From Musa acuminata AAA Group (lineage: Eukaryota > Streptophyta > Magnoliopsida > Zingiberales > Musaceae): a stretch of DNA of 64,000 bases. The stretch's first letter is position 1. Each line of letters begins with the position of its first letter. This document shows, in pieces, positions 47,401 to 59,400 of the stretch. The stretch spans positions 28,747,501-28,811,500 of the forward strand of contig NC_088345.1 in the NCBI RefSeq assembly GCF_036884655.1, given 5' to 3'. The notes under the pieces are model-generated. The model was not told the origin of the DNA. It made no database searches and saw nothing but the letters and a program-made list of their open reading frames with translations. The position numbers and the translations under genes were made by a program.

Positions 47401-50400
47401 GTAGGAAATACTAGGGTACTGATTATAAAATCAGTGAAATTTTTTCTCTTTACTCATGCATAAGCTCTATTATGATTGCCATATCATGATGCTTCATGTA
47501 AATACTTGTTGCCGTGTAGGACTTAATTTTTAATATATTGGAGTTAAAATATATTTTGATGGTTGAACATGCCAAAGCTAGAATGTTAAATTAAATAAAT
47601 CATAACTTTCACATCTTGGACCATAAACTTATAAAACAGATTTAAATACCAGCCAGGGATTGGTCCATTGTCAGATCAGCACAGGACAAAATATCATGGT
47701 TTGCCACTAGCAAAATAATATTTAAAATGTCATTTGTTGGTATTACTTCCATATAGTCAGAATATCATACACCAATATAGATGGGACCCATAAATATCAG
47801 ATAGGACTATTCAGTTTCTGAGTGCTTGATATAAATTACAAATAGAATATTATACAAAAAATAAGTTCAACTCCAATATAACATTTCGAGATGGTGGGCT
47901 TTGATGTTATGGTGAGGTTTCTCCTTTGCGATCAGAGTGACTAAGGTTTGAACCATCGGAACAATTTCTTTTTTTACAGGGGTAAGATTGCGTACATCAG
48001 ACCATCTTCTTTTTACTAATATAACATTGACAAGCATAATCTCTTTTACAGAAAATATTATTATGTCATCACGATGAAAACAATATGTAGTGTCAAAAAC
48101 ATTGCTTAGCTTGGCCCTTTATTGATGACATGTCAGCATGCTATGGGCAGGTTTTATGTCTAATATCACAAGCTAAGCAGGGAAAAAGAAGTGCTGAGGC
48201 ACACACATGACATGATGAAGTGATGAACATATTACCAAATTGGCACTTTGAGATAATGGCCTCCGTGCATTGACATGGCTGGCATGCAAAACCTTTTAGT
48301 TGGTGTTAGAGGTGTCCCTGGGTACAGTATCCATTCAAATATTCTTGAATTAGGTTTGGCAAAGATGACATTTGATAGGAAAAGCTTAATCATTCTGAAA
48401 ATTATGCTCTTTACTGGAGCCTGTACAATCATTGATGTTTACTCTATGCTGCTTGGCTTGCATGCAATTGTATCAGACTAGAGTAGCAATATTGGTTTTT
48501 ATGTCTAAATTTTGTTGGTATTTAAGTTTGCATTTCTAGACTTGAGTAACCTGTACGGCTTGTGTTAATTTCTTCCTAACTTGTCATATTCTGTAGATGA
48601 AGTTGTATGGTGAACGAGAATGAAATATCTGTTCTGGTTTTGAGTAACAAAAAGTCAGTTATGTGGTGTCAGCCAATTATTAATTTCAACTGATATAGTT
48701 TAAAATTTGTAGTAGATTATACCAAAGCTTGATTGATAACTCGCATAATCTTCTTCTGAGCTGTCATAATGTTGCAGTTGCTCATTTCTTGCATTTGACA
48801 TATTGGTCCCTTCGAACTTATTAAACTACCCTTTTCTGTGTGAGAATTTCTTCCACACTACTAGTACTTGATGCAATATTTAAATAGAGTGTTTTCAAAT
48901 GATATGTTGGAAAACATCATTTTGTTTCGATATATGTTTTACCAAAGTGTATTAAGCTGGTTGTAGAGTAGAAAGGAAGCAAAATGTAAAAGAGGAGAAA
49001 AAGCTGAAAATGTGGGGGAAAGGATGAACTAGTGATAGAAGAAATGTAAGAAGCAGAAAGAAACATAGGAAGTACTATTTGTTAGGATCAAGAGCACTAA
49101 GAGGGGGGGGGTGAATTAGTGCAGCGGAAGTCTTATAATAATTTAAAAACAAAAAGCTGCGTTCGTTCAAAAATGATTAAGATGCAAAAGCAAATTCTCA
49201 GTTTGTATCTAAGTGCAGTTTGCGTCTAAGCGCAGATTGCGTCTAAGCGCAGTTTTGCGTCTAAGCGCAGATTGCGTCTAAGCGCAATTTTGCGTCTAAG
49301 CGCAGTTTTGCGTCTAAATGCAGATTTACGTCTAAACGCAGTTTTACGTCTAAACGCAGTTTTACGTCTAAACGCAGTTTTACGTCTAAACGCAGATTTA
49401 CGTCTAAACGCAGTTTTACGTCTAAACGCAGTTTTACGTCTAGACGCAGATTTACGTCTAAACTTTGAAACTCGTTTGTATATTCGCAGAAGGCAGTATG
49501 CAGTTGAAATCAAGACGTAAACGTAAACTGAAATCTGATGATTGAGCGAAGAAAGCCGATTTACGTCCGAATGCAGTTTTACGTCTAAATGTTGAAACTC
49601 GTTCGTAAAATCGTAGAGGACAGATTGCAGTTATTAATAGGATTAAAATGTAAATGTAAACTGCAAGGAAGCTCGTTCGTAAAAGCGCGGAAAACAGTTC
49701 TGCAGAATCAAACGTAAACGTAAACTGTAATGTACGAAAATACGAGTTTACGTCTGAATCCAGATTTGGAAGAACAGCACTTAGAACTTGTTCGTGAAAG
49801 CGCAGAGAGCAGTAGTGATGAGGGAGGTTTGCAGTAATGATAAAGTGCTCGAAATTAAACGCAAACCAGAGATTTAGAGTGGTTCGGTCAGCCTTGACCT
49901 ACTCCACTTTTGGCTTCCTCCACCGATGAGGTTGCCGACGTCAACTAGCTGCCTTCCTTCAATGGGCGAAGGCCAAACTTCCCTCTTACAGTTTCTCTCC
50001 TTTTGACAGGCTTAGGAGACAACCTTTACAGACCTTTCTCTCCTCACTTTACAGTTGAAAACTTGAAGAACAGAAGGAGGAGACTCAAGGCTTTACAACA
50101 CGTTTGAGCTCTTTAGAATCACAGAAAAGATCACAATTTTGGTATGGGTCTGTATCTTTTCAGTGCTGAATGGGTGGGGTATTTATAGGCCCCAACCCAA
50201 TTCAAAATTCGAGCTCAAAACGATCAAATCGATCTAATCCCAGAATTTCTGGGATCAGGCGGTTGCACCTCTCGACTGGAGAGGTGGCACCGCCTGGCAG
50301 AGCTCGAAGACTGAGCTCTGCCGATTGCTTCTTCTCTGCCAGAGCTCGAAGACTGAGCTCGATGGTTGCATCACCTGGCAGAGCTCGAAGACTGAGCTTG

Positions 50401-53400
50401 GTGGTTGCATCACCTGGCAGAGCTCGAAATCTGAGCTTGGTGGTTGCATCACTTGGCAGAGCTCCAAACTGAGCTCAAGCTGATGCACCATTCTGCCATA
50501 GCTCGAAGACCGAGCTTGGTGAATTCATCACCTGGCAAAGCTCGAGACTGAGCTCAGGCTGATGCACCACTCTGCCAAAGCTCGAAGACTGAGCTTGGTG
50601 GTTGCATCGCCTGGCAGAGCTCGGAACTTGAGCTCTGGCGGTGCAACCTCTTGGCTGGAGCGGTTGCACCTCCCAGCCGTGCAGCCCTGGCGGTTGCACC
50701 TCCTGGCTGGGGCGGTTGCACCTCCCAGCCCCTCAGCCCAGGCGGTTGCACCTCCTGGCTGGGGCGGTTGCACCTCCTGGTGCAATCAGGGTCCGAATGG
50801 TTCACTCCATTCGACCCACTTGAATCTTTTCAGGGGCCCAATTGCCCCAAGATTAAGCTAATGGGATCACCTCCCATTTTCCTGCTTAATCATCGTGCTA
50901 ACTACGATTATCTCTAAGACAACTTCTGCAGCTTGCTCCGATGCGTCAATCGCTTCTTCCGGCGAGTTTCCGGCCAACTTCCGTCGATCAACCGACAACC
51001 CTCGGTGATCCTTCTGCGGACATCCGGCATACTCCTGGACTTTGCGACGATCCACTTGGCGAGTTCCGACGAGCTTCGCTTGGCAAGCTTCTGGACTTCT
51101 CGGATCTGTTCTCTCTGAACCTCCGACGACCGTCCGAACTTCCGTCGAACTCTCGAACTCCCAACGTGATCATGATCTTGACTCCGGGGCAACTCCTGCT
51201 GCTTGTCTTAATCTCATCGTAGTTAATCCTGCACACTTATCTCAACACATAGATTAGATAACAAATGACAATTGACTTCATCATCAAAATCCGAGATTCA
51301 ACAATCTCCCCCTTTTTGATGATGACAATCAATTGATAAAGGAGTTATCCTTAACTCCCCCTATCTATATGCCATAGTTGAGATAAGTCAACCTTGAATT
51401 CAAGACCTAAGAATTCAAGTGACGCATCGATAAGTTAGATCAGTTTAAACTTATCAATGCTCCCATCATGATGCCTATCATGATGTATCTCTTCAAGAAT
51501 TATGTCAAGGCATGACATACATCAACAAGTTTGTATGATAGTGTTTGTAACCAATCATCATGCAATCATATAAAGCTACGAAGGACTTTTTACATGATGC
51601 TTACATTTGAGATTTTCTAGTAAGTTTGCATTTTCTTCACAATATCAAATTAAGATATGATGCAAACTATAGTACATGTTCACATATCTCTTGGTGATGC
51701 AAGGATGGCATAATATTGTTTATAGCATCACTCAAGTATTTGCAACTATGACATAGAAAGCATGATGGCAGTTCAGCTATGACATAGTGTATATCAATTC
51801 ATATTTTTCTCCCCCTTTGTCATCAACAAAAAGCATGATAGCATTATCAAGCAAATAAAGGTAGTCATGACACATATATCACTTTATTGTTTTTGCTTGA
51901 CGGAGGAAAGTCATTTTCCAAGGAGTTTTCATAAGAGTGTACGGGAACATCCCATTTTTAGCATACAACTCGAAAAATGAACTTTTTACATGCATTTGGT
52001 TAAAAATATTTGTCACATAATTTGCAACATGTTGTTTGATCAAGCGTTCTCAAGGCATGTAATAGTAATAACATCCGAAAAATAATTTTAACTAGTTTAA
52101 GTATTTGGACACATCAACATACCTAATTCTCTTCTTATGTAATCAAATTGTTCTTCACATAGGGGTTTTGTGAAGATATCAGCCAGTTGATGTTTGGTAT
52201 CAATAAACTCTATGGTCACGTCATGATTAGTGACATGATCACGTATAAAGTGATGTCTAATATCAATGTGTTTTGTTCTTGAGTGTTGTATAGGATTTTT
52301 AGTTAAGCATATTGCACTCGTGTTATCACATTTAATGGGAATATCTTTAAGAATCACTTTGTAATCTTCTAAAGTGTTTTTCATCCATACAACTTGTGCA
52401 CAGCATGCACTTGCTGCAATGTATTCAGCTTCGGTTGTTGATAGGGCAACCGAGTTTTGTTTCTTAGATGACCAGGATACAAGGGCATGTCCTAAAAATT
52501 GACATGATCCTGATGTGCTTTTTCTGTCTAGTTTACAGCCAGCGAAGTCCGCATCAGCATAGGCTGTTAATTCAAAATTTTCTGTTTTTGGGTACCATAA
52601 TCCTAGATTGGTAGTTCCATTAAGATATCTGAGTATTCTTTTGACAGCTTTGAGATGAGATATCTTAGGGTCTGATTGAAATCTAGCACAAAGTCCTACA
52701 CTGAACATTATGTCTGGTCTGGTGGCAGTGAGGTAAAGTAAACTTCCTATCATACCCCTATAGGTTTTTTGATCGAAGTTTTCTCCATTCTCATCAATTT
52801 CTAACTTAGTGGAGGTGCTCATAGGAGTGTCAATGGCTTTTGAATTATTCATTTTGAACTTCTTTAGCAAACTTACAGCATATTTGGTTTGACTAATAAA
52901 GATGCCATTGCTTAGTTGTTTGATTTGTAGGCCTAAGAAGAATGTTAACTCTCCCATTAGACTCATTTCGAATTCATGACTCATAGTTTTCGAAAAGGAT
53001 TCACAAAGAGATTCATTTGTAGAACCAAAGATAATGTCATCAACATAAATCTGAACAATGAGAAAATCATTTTCAAAATTCTTGATAAACAATGTAGTAT
53101 CAACCTTGCCTTTTACGAAATTATTTTCAATGAGAAAAGAGCTAAGTCTCTCATACCAAGCCCTTGGGGCTTGCTTTAAACCATAGAGAGCTTTAGTTAA
53201 TCTAAACACATGATTAGGGTAGCCATTATTTTCAAATCCAGGAGGTTGTTCAACATAAACTTCTTCGGAAATGAAACCATTTAGAAAAGCGCTTTTAACA
53301 TCCATTTGAAATAATTTAAAATTATTGCAACTAGCATAGGCAAGGAGCATCCTTATGGCTTCCAATCGAGCCACAGGTGCGAAGGTTTCTTCGTAATCGA

Positions 53401-56400
53401 TACCTTCTTCTTGGTTGAAACCTTTGGCCACTAATCTAGCCTTGTTTCTAACCACGATACCATTTTCATCTTGCTTGTTTCTAAAGACCCATTTAGTACC
53501 AATTACTAAATGGTCATTTGGCCTAGGAACAAGCGTCCACACCTCATTTCTCTCAAATTGATTTAATTCATCTTGCATTGCGATAATCCATGAATCATCT
53601 TTCATGGCTTCATCAACACATTTGGGTTCAATTTGGGAGAGAAAAGCGGCGTTGGCACAAAAGTTTTTAAAAGAAGATCGTGTTTGAACCCCCTTTGATG
53701 TGTCTCCTAGGATTAGTTCCTTAGGATGAGCATCTATATACTTCCAATCCTTGGGTAAGGATGTTTTGGAAGTAGATGCAACCAAGTTGCTAGTTGGAGA
53801 CGGGGTTTCGTTTAAATTCAAGGAATCAAAATTAATATCATCATCAAGATCATTTTTCTTAATTTCTGAAATCTCATTGAAAACAACATGGATGGATTCT
53901 TCAATAATTAAGGTTCTTTTATTGAAGATGCGAAAAGCTTTAGAAACCGAAGAATAACCAAGAAAAATTCCTTCATCAGATTTAGCATCGAATTTTCCTA
54001 AGTTATCCTTTTCATTCAAGATAAAACACTTACACCCAAAGACTTTAAAATATGAGACATTGGGTTTTTTGTTATTCCATAACTCATAAGGAGTTTTGGT
54101 GAGTAAGGGTCTTACTAGGACTCTATTTAAAATATAACATGCAGTGTTTACAGCTTCGGCCCAAAAATATTTGGGTAGGCTATGTTCATTCAACATGGTT
54201 CTAGCCATTTCTTGCAAATTTCGATTTTTTCTTTCTACTACCCCATTTTGTTGAGGATTTCTTGGAGTAGAGAAGTTATGGTTGTATCCGTTGAGTTCAC
54301 AGAATTCTTGGAAGTCATGGTTTTGAAATTCTCCACCGTGATCACTTCTAATTGACGAAATCATAGATTCCTTCTCATTTTGAACAAGTTTACAAAACTT
54401 GGTAAAATGTCTAAAGCATTCATTTTTTTGTTTTAAGAAGTAGGTCCATGTATATCTGCTGTAGTCATCAATAATGACAAAGGCGTATTTGCTACCTCCT
54501 AGACTCGATGTAGAGATTGGTCCGAACAAGTCCATATGGATCAATTGTAAGGGCCTAGAGGTGCTTATTTGATTCTTAGCTTTGAAGCTACCCCTAATTT
54601 GCTTACCTAATTGGCAAGCATCACATACATTATCTTTGATGAACTTGATATGAGGAATTCCTCTTACAAGTTCTCTAGATGATACTTGATTGATTAGTTT
54701 CATGCTAGCATGACCTAATCTTCTATGCCATAGCCAAGCATCCTCATTCATAACGGCAAAGCACATTTCATCACATAAGTCATTGATGTCAATAGTGTAT
54801 ACGTTGTTTTGTTTTAATGCAATCATAGATATATTTTTGTGTGGTTTTTCAATGATGCAGGCATTAGATTCAAATCTTATAATATATCCTTTATCACATA
54901 ATTGACTAATGCTCAAGAGGTTATGTTTTAAACCATCAACTAGTAAAACATCTTCAATAGAGAGGTTGGATTTGTTACCAATGGTTCCTTTGCCAATGAT
55001 TTTACCCTTGTTGTTGTCTCCGAAGGTGACATATCCTTCGTCTATGCTAGAGAGCTTAGAGAATTGAGATGGATCTCCGGTCATATGCCTTGAGCATCCA
55101 CTATCAAGGTACCATTTCTTGCTCCTAGCTTGCAATTGTTTAGTTTTCTACAAGAAAGGATGACGTTTAGGTACCCATTTGCTTTTGGGTGCCTCATAAA
55201 TAGATCTACATTTTCTATCATGTTGCATAGAGTTTATCATGGTTCCTTTAGGAACCCAAATTAATTTGTTTGGACTTATTTTCTTGAATGGACAACAATG
55301 TGTCTTGTGTCCAGATTTGCAACAAAAGTTGCACTTGGTTTGGTGTTGAACGTGTAAGATGGGGCCTTTTACAAAGGTAGTTGGATTTTGGTGAGGACTC
55401 CTCACAAATCCAATCCCACTTCTTTTGGGAGCATGACCCTTGTTTGTAAGGATCATGTTTAATGACTTGCTACCAACCTCGAATTTCTTCAAGGTGTCCT
55501 TAAGCAGCAAGTTTTCTTTTCGTATAGTTTCTAAATCATGACATTTGATACATGAGTTTAAACTATCATGATGTTCGACTTTTAACTTATCAAACTCACA
55601 AGTAAGATTATCATGTAGCTTTTTTAGCAACTTGTATTTCTTATTCATAACTTTGCATTCATCAAATAAATCATGGAAGACATTTAATAATTCATCGAAA
55701 GATAAATCAGCATCTAATAAATCCGTTACCTCCCCTTCGATGGCCATAAAGGCGTAATGAGCAACTTGCTCGGTGTTGGATTCTTCTTCCTCGGATGCGC
55801 TCGAATCATCCCATGTTGCTTGGAGCGCCTTCTTCTTTGTTGTTCTTTTCTTGACTTGGGGACAATCACTTTTGTAATGTCCCGGCTTTTTACATTCATA
55901 GCAGATCACCTGGTCTTTCTTAGGTTCAAGTTTATTTTTCACATCGTTTTTAAACTTGTTTCTTTTGAAGAATTTTTTAAACTTTCTTGTCAAAAGTGCC
56001 AAGTCATCGTCACAATCCTCATCACTTGAGTTTTCTCTCAAGTGGCATTCAGAAGTCTTAAGTGCCATATCCTTCCTGTTCTTTGGAAGGATGTCTTCCT
56101 GCTCTTCATGAGCTTTGCAGGTCATTTCGTAGGTCATTAATGACCCGATTAGTTCTTCAAGAGGGAAATTTTGCAGATCTTTTGCCTCTTGAATGGCGGT
56201 GACTTTAGGATCCCAACTCTTAGGAAGGGATCTTAGTATCTTATTAACAAGCTCAAAATCCGAAAAGCTCTTTCCGAGACCTTTTAAACCGTTGACGACA
56301 TCCGTGAAACGGGTAAACATGTCGCCAATGGTTTCACTCGGTTTCATTCGAAAAAGTTCAAAAGAATGCAGCAACAGATTGATTTTTGACTCTTTCACTC

Positions 56401-59400
56401 TACTTGTGCCCTCGTGGGTCACTTCAAGTGTGTGCCAAATATCAAAAGCAGTTTCGCACGTTGAAACACGATTAAACTCGTTTTTATCAAGAGCGCAAAA
56501 TAAGGCATTCATAGCCTTTGCATTAAGAGCGAAAGTCTTCTTCTCCAAATCGTTCCAATCGATCATTGGAAGAGAAGATTTTGAAAATCCATTTTCAACA
56601 AGGTTCCACAGTTCTAAATCCATAGAAATAAGAAAGATCCTCATTCGGGTCTTCCAGTAAGTGTAGTCCGTTCCACTGAACATGGGTGGACGTGTAATTG
56701 AATGCCCCTCTTGGTTTCCGGCGTATGCCATCTCTCTTGGGTTTTAATCCTTCAGAGAGTTAACCTTGCTCTGATACCAATTGTTAGGATCAAGAGCACT
56801 AAGAGGGGGGGGGTGAATTAGTGCAGCGGAAGTCTTATAATAATTTAAAAACAAAAAGCTGCGTTCGTTCAAAAATGATTAAGATGCAAAAGCAAATTCT
56901 CAGTTTGTATCTAAGTGCAGTTTGCGTCTAAGCGCAGATTGCGTCTAAGCGCAGTTTTGCGTCTAAGCGCAGATTGCGTCTAAGCGCAATTTTGCGTCTA
57001 AGCGCAGTTTTGCGTCTAAATGCAGATTTACGTCTAAACGCAGATTTACGTCTAAACGCAGTTTTACGTCTAAACGCAGTTTTACGTCTAAACGCAGATT
57101 TACGTCTAAACGCAGTTTTACGTCTAAACGCAGTTTTACGTCTAGACGCAGATTTACGTCTAAACTTTGAAACTCGTTTGTATATTCGCAGAAGGCAGTA
57201 TGCAGTTGAAATCAAGACGTAAACGTAAACTGAAATCTGATGATTGAGCGAAGAAAGCCGATTTACGTCCGAATGCAGTTTTACGTCTAAATGTTGAAAC
57301 TCGTTCGTAAAATCGTAGAGGACAGATTGCAGTTATTAATAGGATTAAAATGTAAATGTAAACTGCAAGGAAGCTCGTTCGTAAAAGCGCGGAAAACAGT
57401 TCTGCAGAATCAAACGTAAACGTAAACTGTAATGTACGAAAATACGAGTTTACGTCTGAATCCAGATTTGGAAGAACAGCACTTAGAACTTGTTCGTGAA
57501 AGCGCAGAGAGCAGTAGTGATGAGGGAGGTTTGCAGTAATGATAAAGTGCTCGAAATTAAACGCAAACCAGAGATTTAGAGTGGTTCGGTCAGCCTTGAC
57601 CTACTCCACTTTTGGCTTCCTCCACCGATGAGGTTGCCGACGTCAACTAGCTGCCTTCCTTCAATGGGCGAAGGCCAAACTTCCCTCTTACAGTTTCTCT
57701 CCTTTTGACAGGCTTAGGAGACAACCTTTACAGACCTTTCTCTCCTCACTTTACAGTTGAAAACTTGAAGAACAGAAGGAGGAGACTCAAGGCTTTACAA
57801 CACGTTTGAGCTCTTTAGAATCACAGAAAAGATCACAATTTTGGTATGGGTCTGTATCTTTTCAGTGCTGAATGGGTGGGGTATTTATAGGCCCCAACCC
57901 AATTCAAAATTCGAGCTCAAAACGATCAAATCGATCTAATCCCAGAATTTCTGGGATCAGGCGGTTGCACCTCTCGACTGGAGAGGTGGCACCGCCTGGC
58001 AGAGCTCGAAGACTGAGCTCTGCCGATTGCTTCTTCTCTGCCAGAGCTCGAAGACTGAGCTCGATGGTTGCATCACCTGGCAGAGCTCGAAGACTGAGCT
58101 TGGTGGTTGCATCACCTGGCAGAGCTCGAAATCTGAGCTTGGTGGTTGCATCACTTGGCAGAGCTCCAAACTGAGCTCAAGCTGATGCACCATTCTGCCA
58201 TAGCTCGAAGACCGAGCTTGGTGAATTCATCACCTGGCAAAGCTCGAGACTGAGCTCAGGCTGATGCACCACTCTGCCAAAGCTCGAAGACTGAGCTTGG
58301 TGGTTGCATCGCCTGGCAGAGCTCGGAACTTGAGCTCTGGCGGTGCAACCTCTTGGCTGGAGCGGTTGCACCTCCCAGCCGTGCAGCCCTGGCGGTTGCA
58401 CCTCCTGGCTGGGGCGGTTGCACCTCCCAGCCCCTCAGCCCAGGCGGTTGCACCTCCTGGCTGGGGCGGTTGCACCTCCTGGTGCAATCAGGGTCCGAAT
58501 GGTTCACTCCATTCGACCCACTTGAATCTTTTCAGGGGCCCAATTGCCCCAAGATTAAGCTAATGGGATCACCTCCCATTTTCCTGCTTAATCATCGTGC
58601 TAACTACGATTATCTCTAAGACAACTTCTGCAGCTTGCTCCGATGCGTCAATCGCTTCTTCCGGCGAGTTTCCGGCCAACTTCCGTCGATCAACCGACAA
58701 CCCTCGGTGATCCTTCTGCGGACATCCGGCATACTCCTGGACTTTGCGACGATCCACTTGGCGAGTTCCGACGAGCTTCGCTTGGCAAGCTTCTGGACTT
58801 CTCGGATCTGTTCTCTCTGAACCTCCGACGACCGTCCGAACTTCCGTCGAACTCTCGAACTCCCAACGTGATCATGATCTTGACTCCGGGGCAACTCCTG
58901 CTGCTTGTCTTAATCTCATCGTAGTTAATCCTGCACACTTATCTCAACACATAGATTAGATAACAAATGACAATTGACTTCATCATCAAAATCCGAGATT
59001 CAACACTATTCTGACAATTGGAACTAATGAACTAAAGGGAAGGACTCCACGTAAAATGTTGTCAACTAAGAAACCTGACAATTCTTGCATATGGTATTAA
59101 CTTGTGTAAAATGATTCATTGTCGCAATGGATATTATCTGTAATGTGTTTCTTTTCTTGTGCACAAGACTGTAAATTTCACTAATCATATTAATGAAAGT
59201 GAAGCCTTGTCTTCATTGCTTATCCTTTTAACTTGTGTAACTGTTGAAGGCAAATTAATACATTGTGGCCTACCTGCCTCTTTTTTAAATCAAAGGTTGC
59301 TTCCTTCAGGTGCACGATTACTGATGTACAAGTAATAATTTGTCCACAGAAACAGGAACCTATTGAGGATGAAAAACTTTGTGTCTATCTCATTGAGACT

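Larger units (their letters stand above)
49080..51303 (-). repeat. 3' LTR of the SIRE-type element
   Basis: Plus-strand ends TGTTAGG...TTCAACA. The minus-strand TATA (CCTATAAATACCCC, about 50176-50190) marks U3 to the right and R/U5 to the left. Contains an 18-bp array (about 49210-49460) in R/U5 and 39-bp plus GC-rich arrays (about 50255-50790) just upstream of the TATA. All short frames inside are repeated in the partner LTR. Confidence 0.95.
49080..59005 (-). mobile_element. Young SIRE/Maximus-type copia element in intron 3 of the CRAL-TRIO gene
   Basis: A 9.9-kb element on the minus strand, antisense to the host gene. LTRs are 49080-51303 and 56782-59005, 2224 bp each, TG...CA, with a single visible difference. 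It has a 5-bp duplication CTATT, an initiator-Met-tRNA primer site, a purine tract, and intact gag (527 codons) and pol (1012 codons) frames in one phase separated by a single UAG. The copia domain order (integrase before RT) and the long LTRs place it in the SIRE/Maximus group. No envelope-like frame is present between pol and the 3' LTR. Confidence 0.95.

Noticed and set aside
49210..49460. CRISPR-like regular repeats
   Set aside because: Contiguous 18-bp tandem units without unique spacers, in a plant retroelement LTR.
49226..49520. Repetitive FRRKTA and LRLNAV-type peptides on both strands (also at 56928-57222)
   Set aside because: Translation of the 18-bp LTR array; identical in both LTRs and not a gene.
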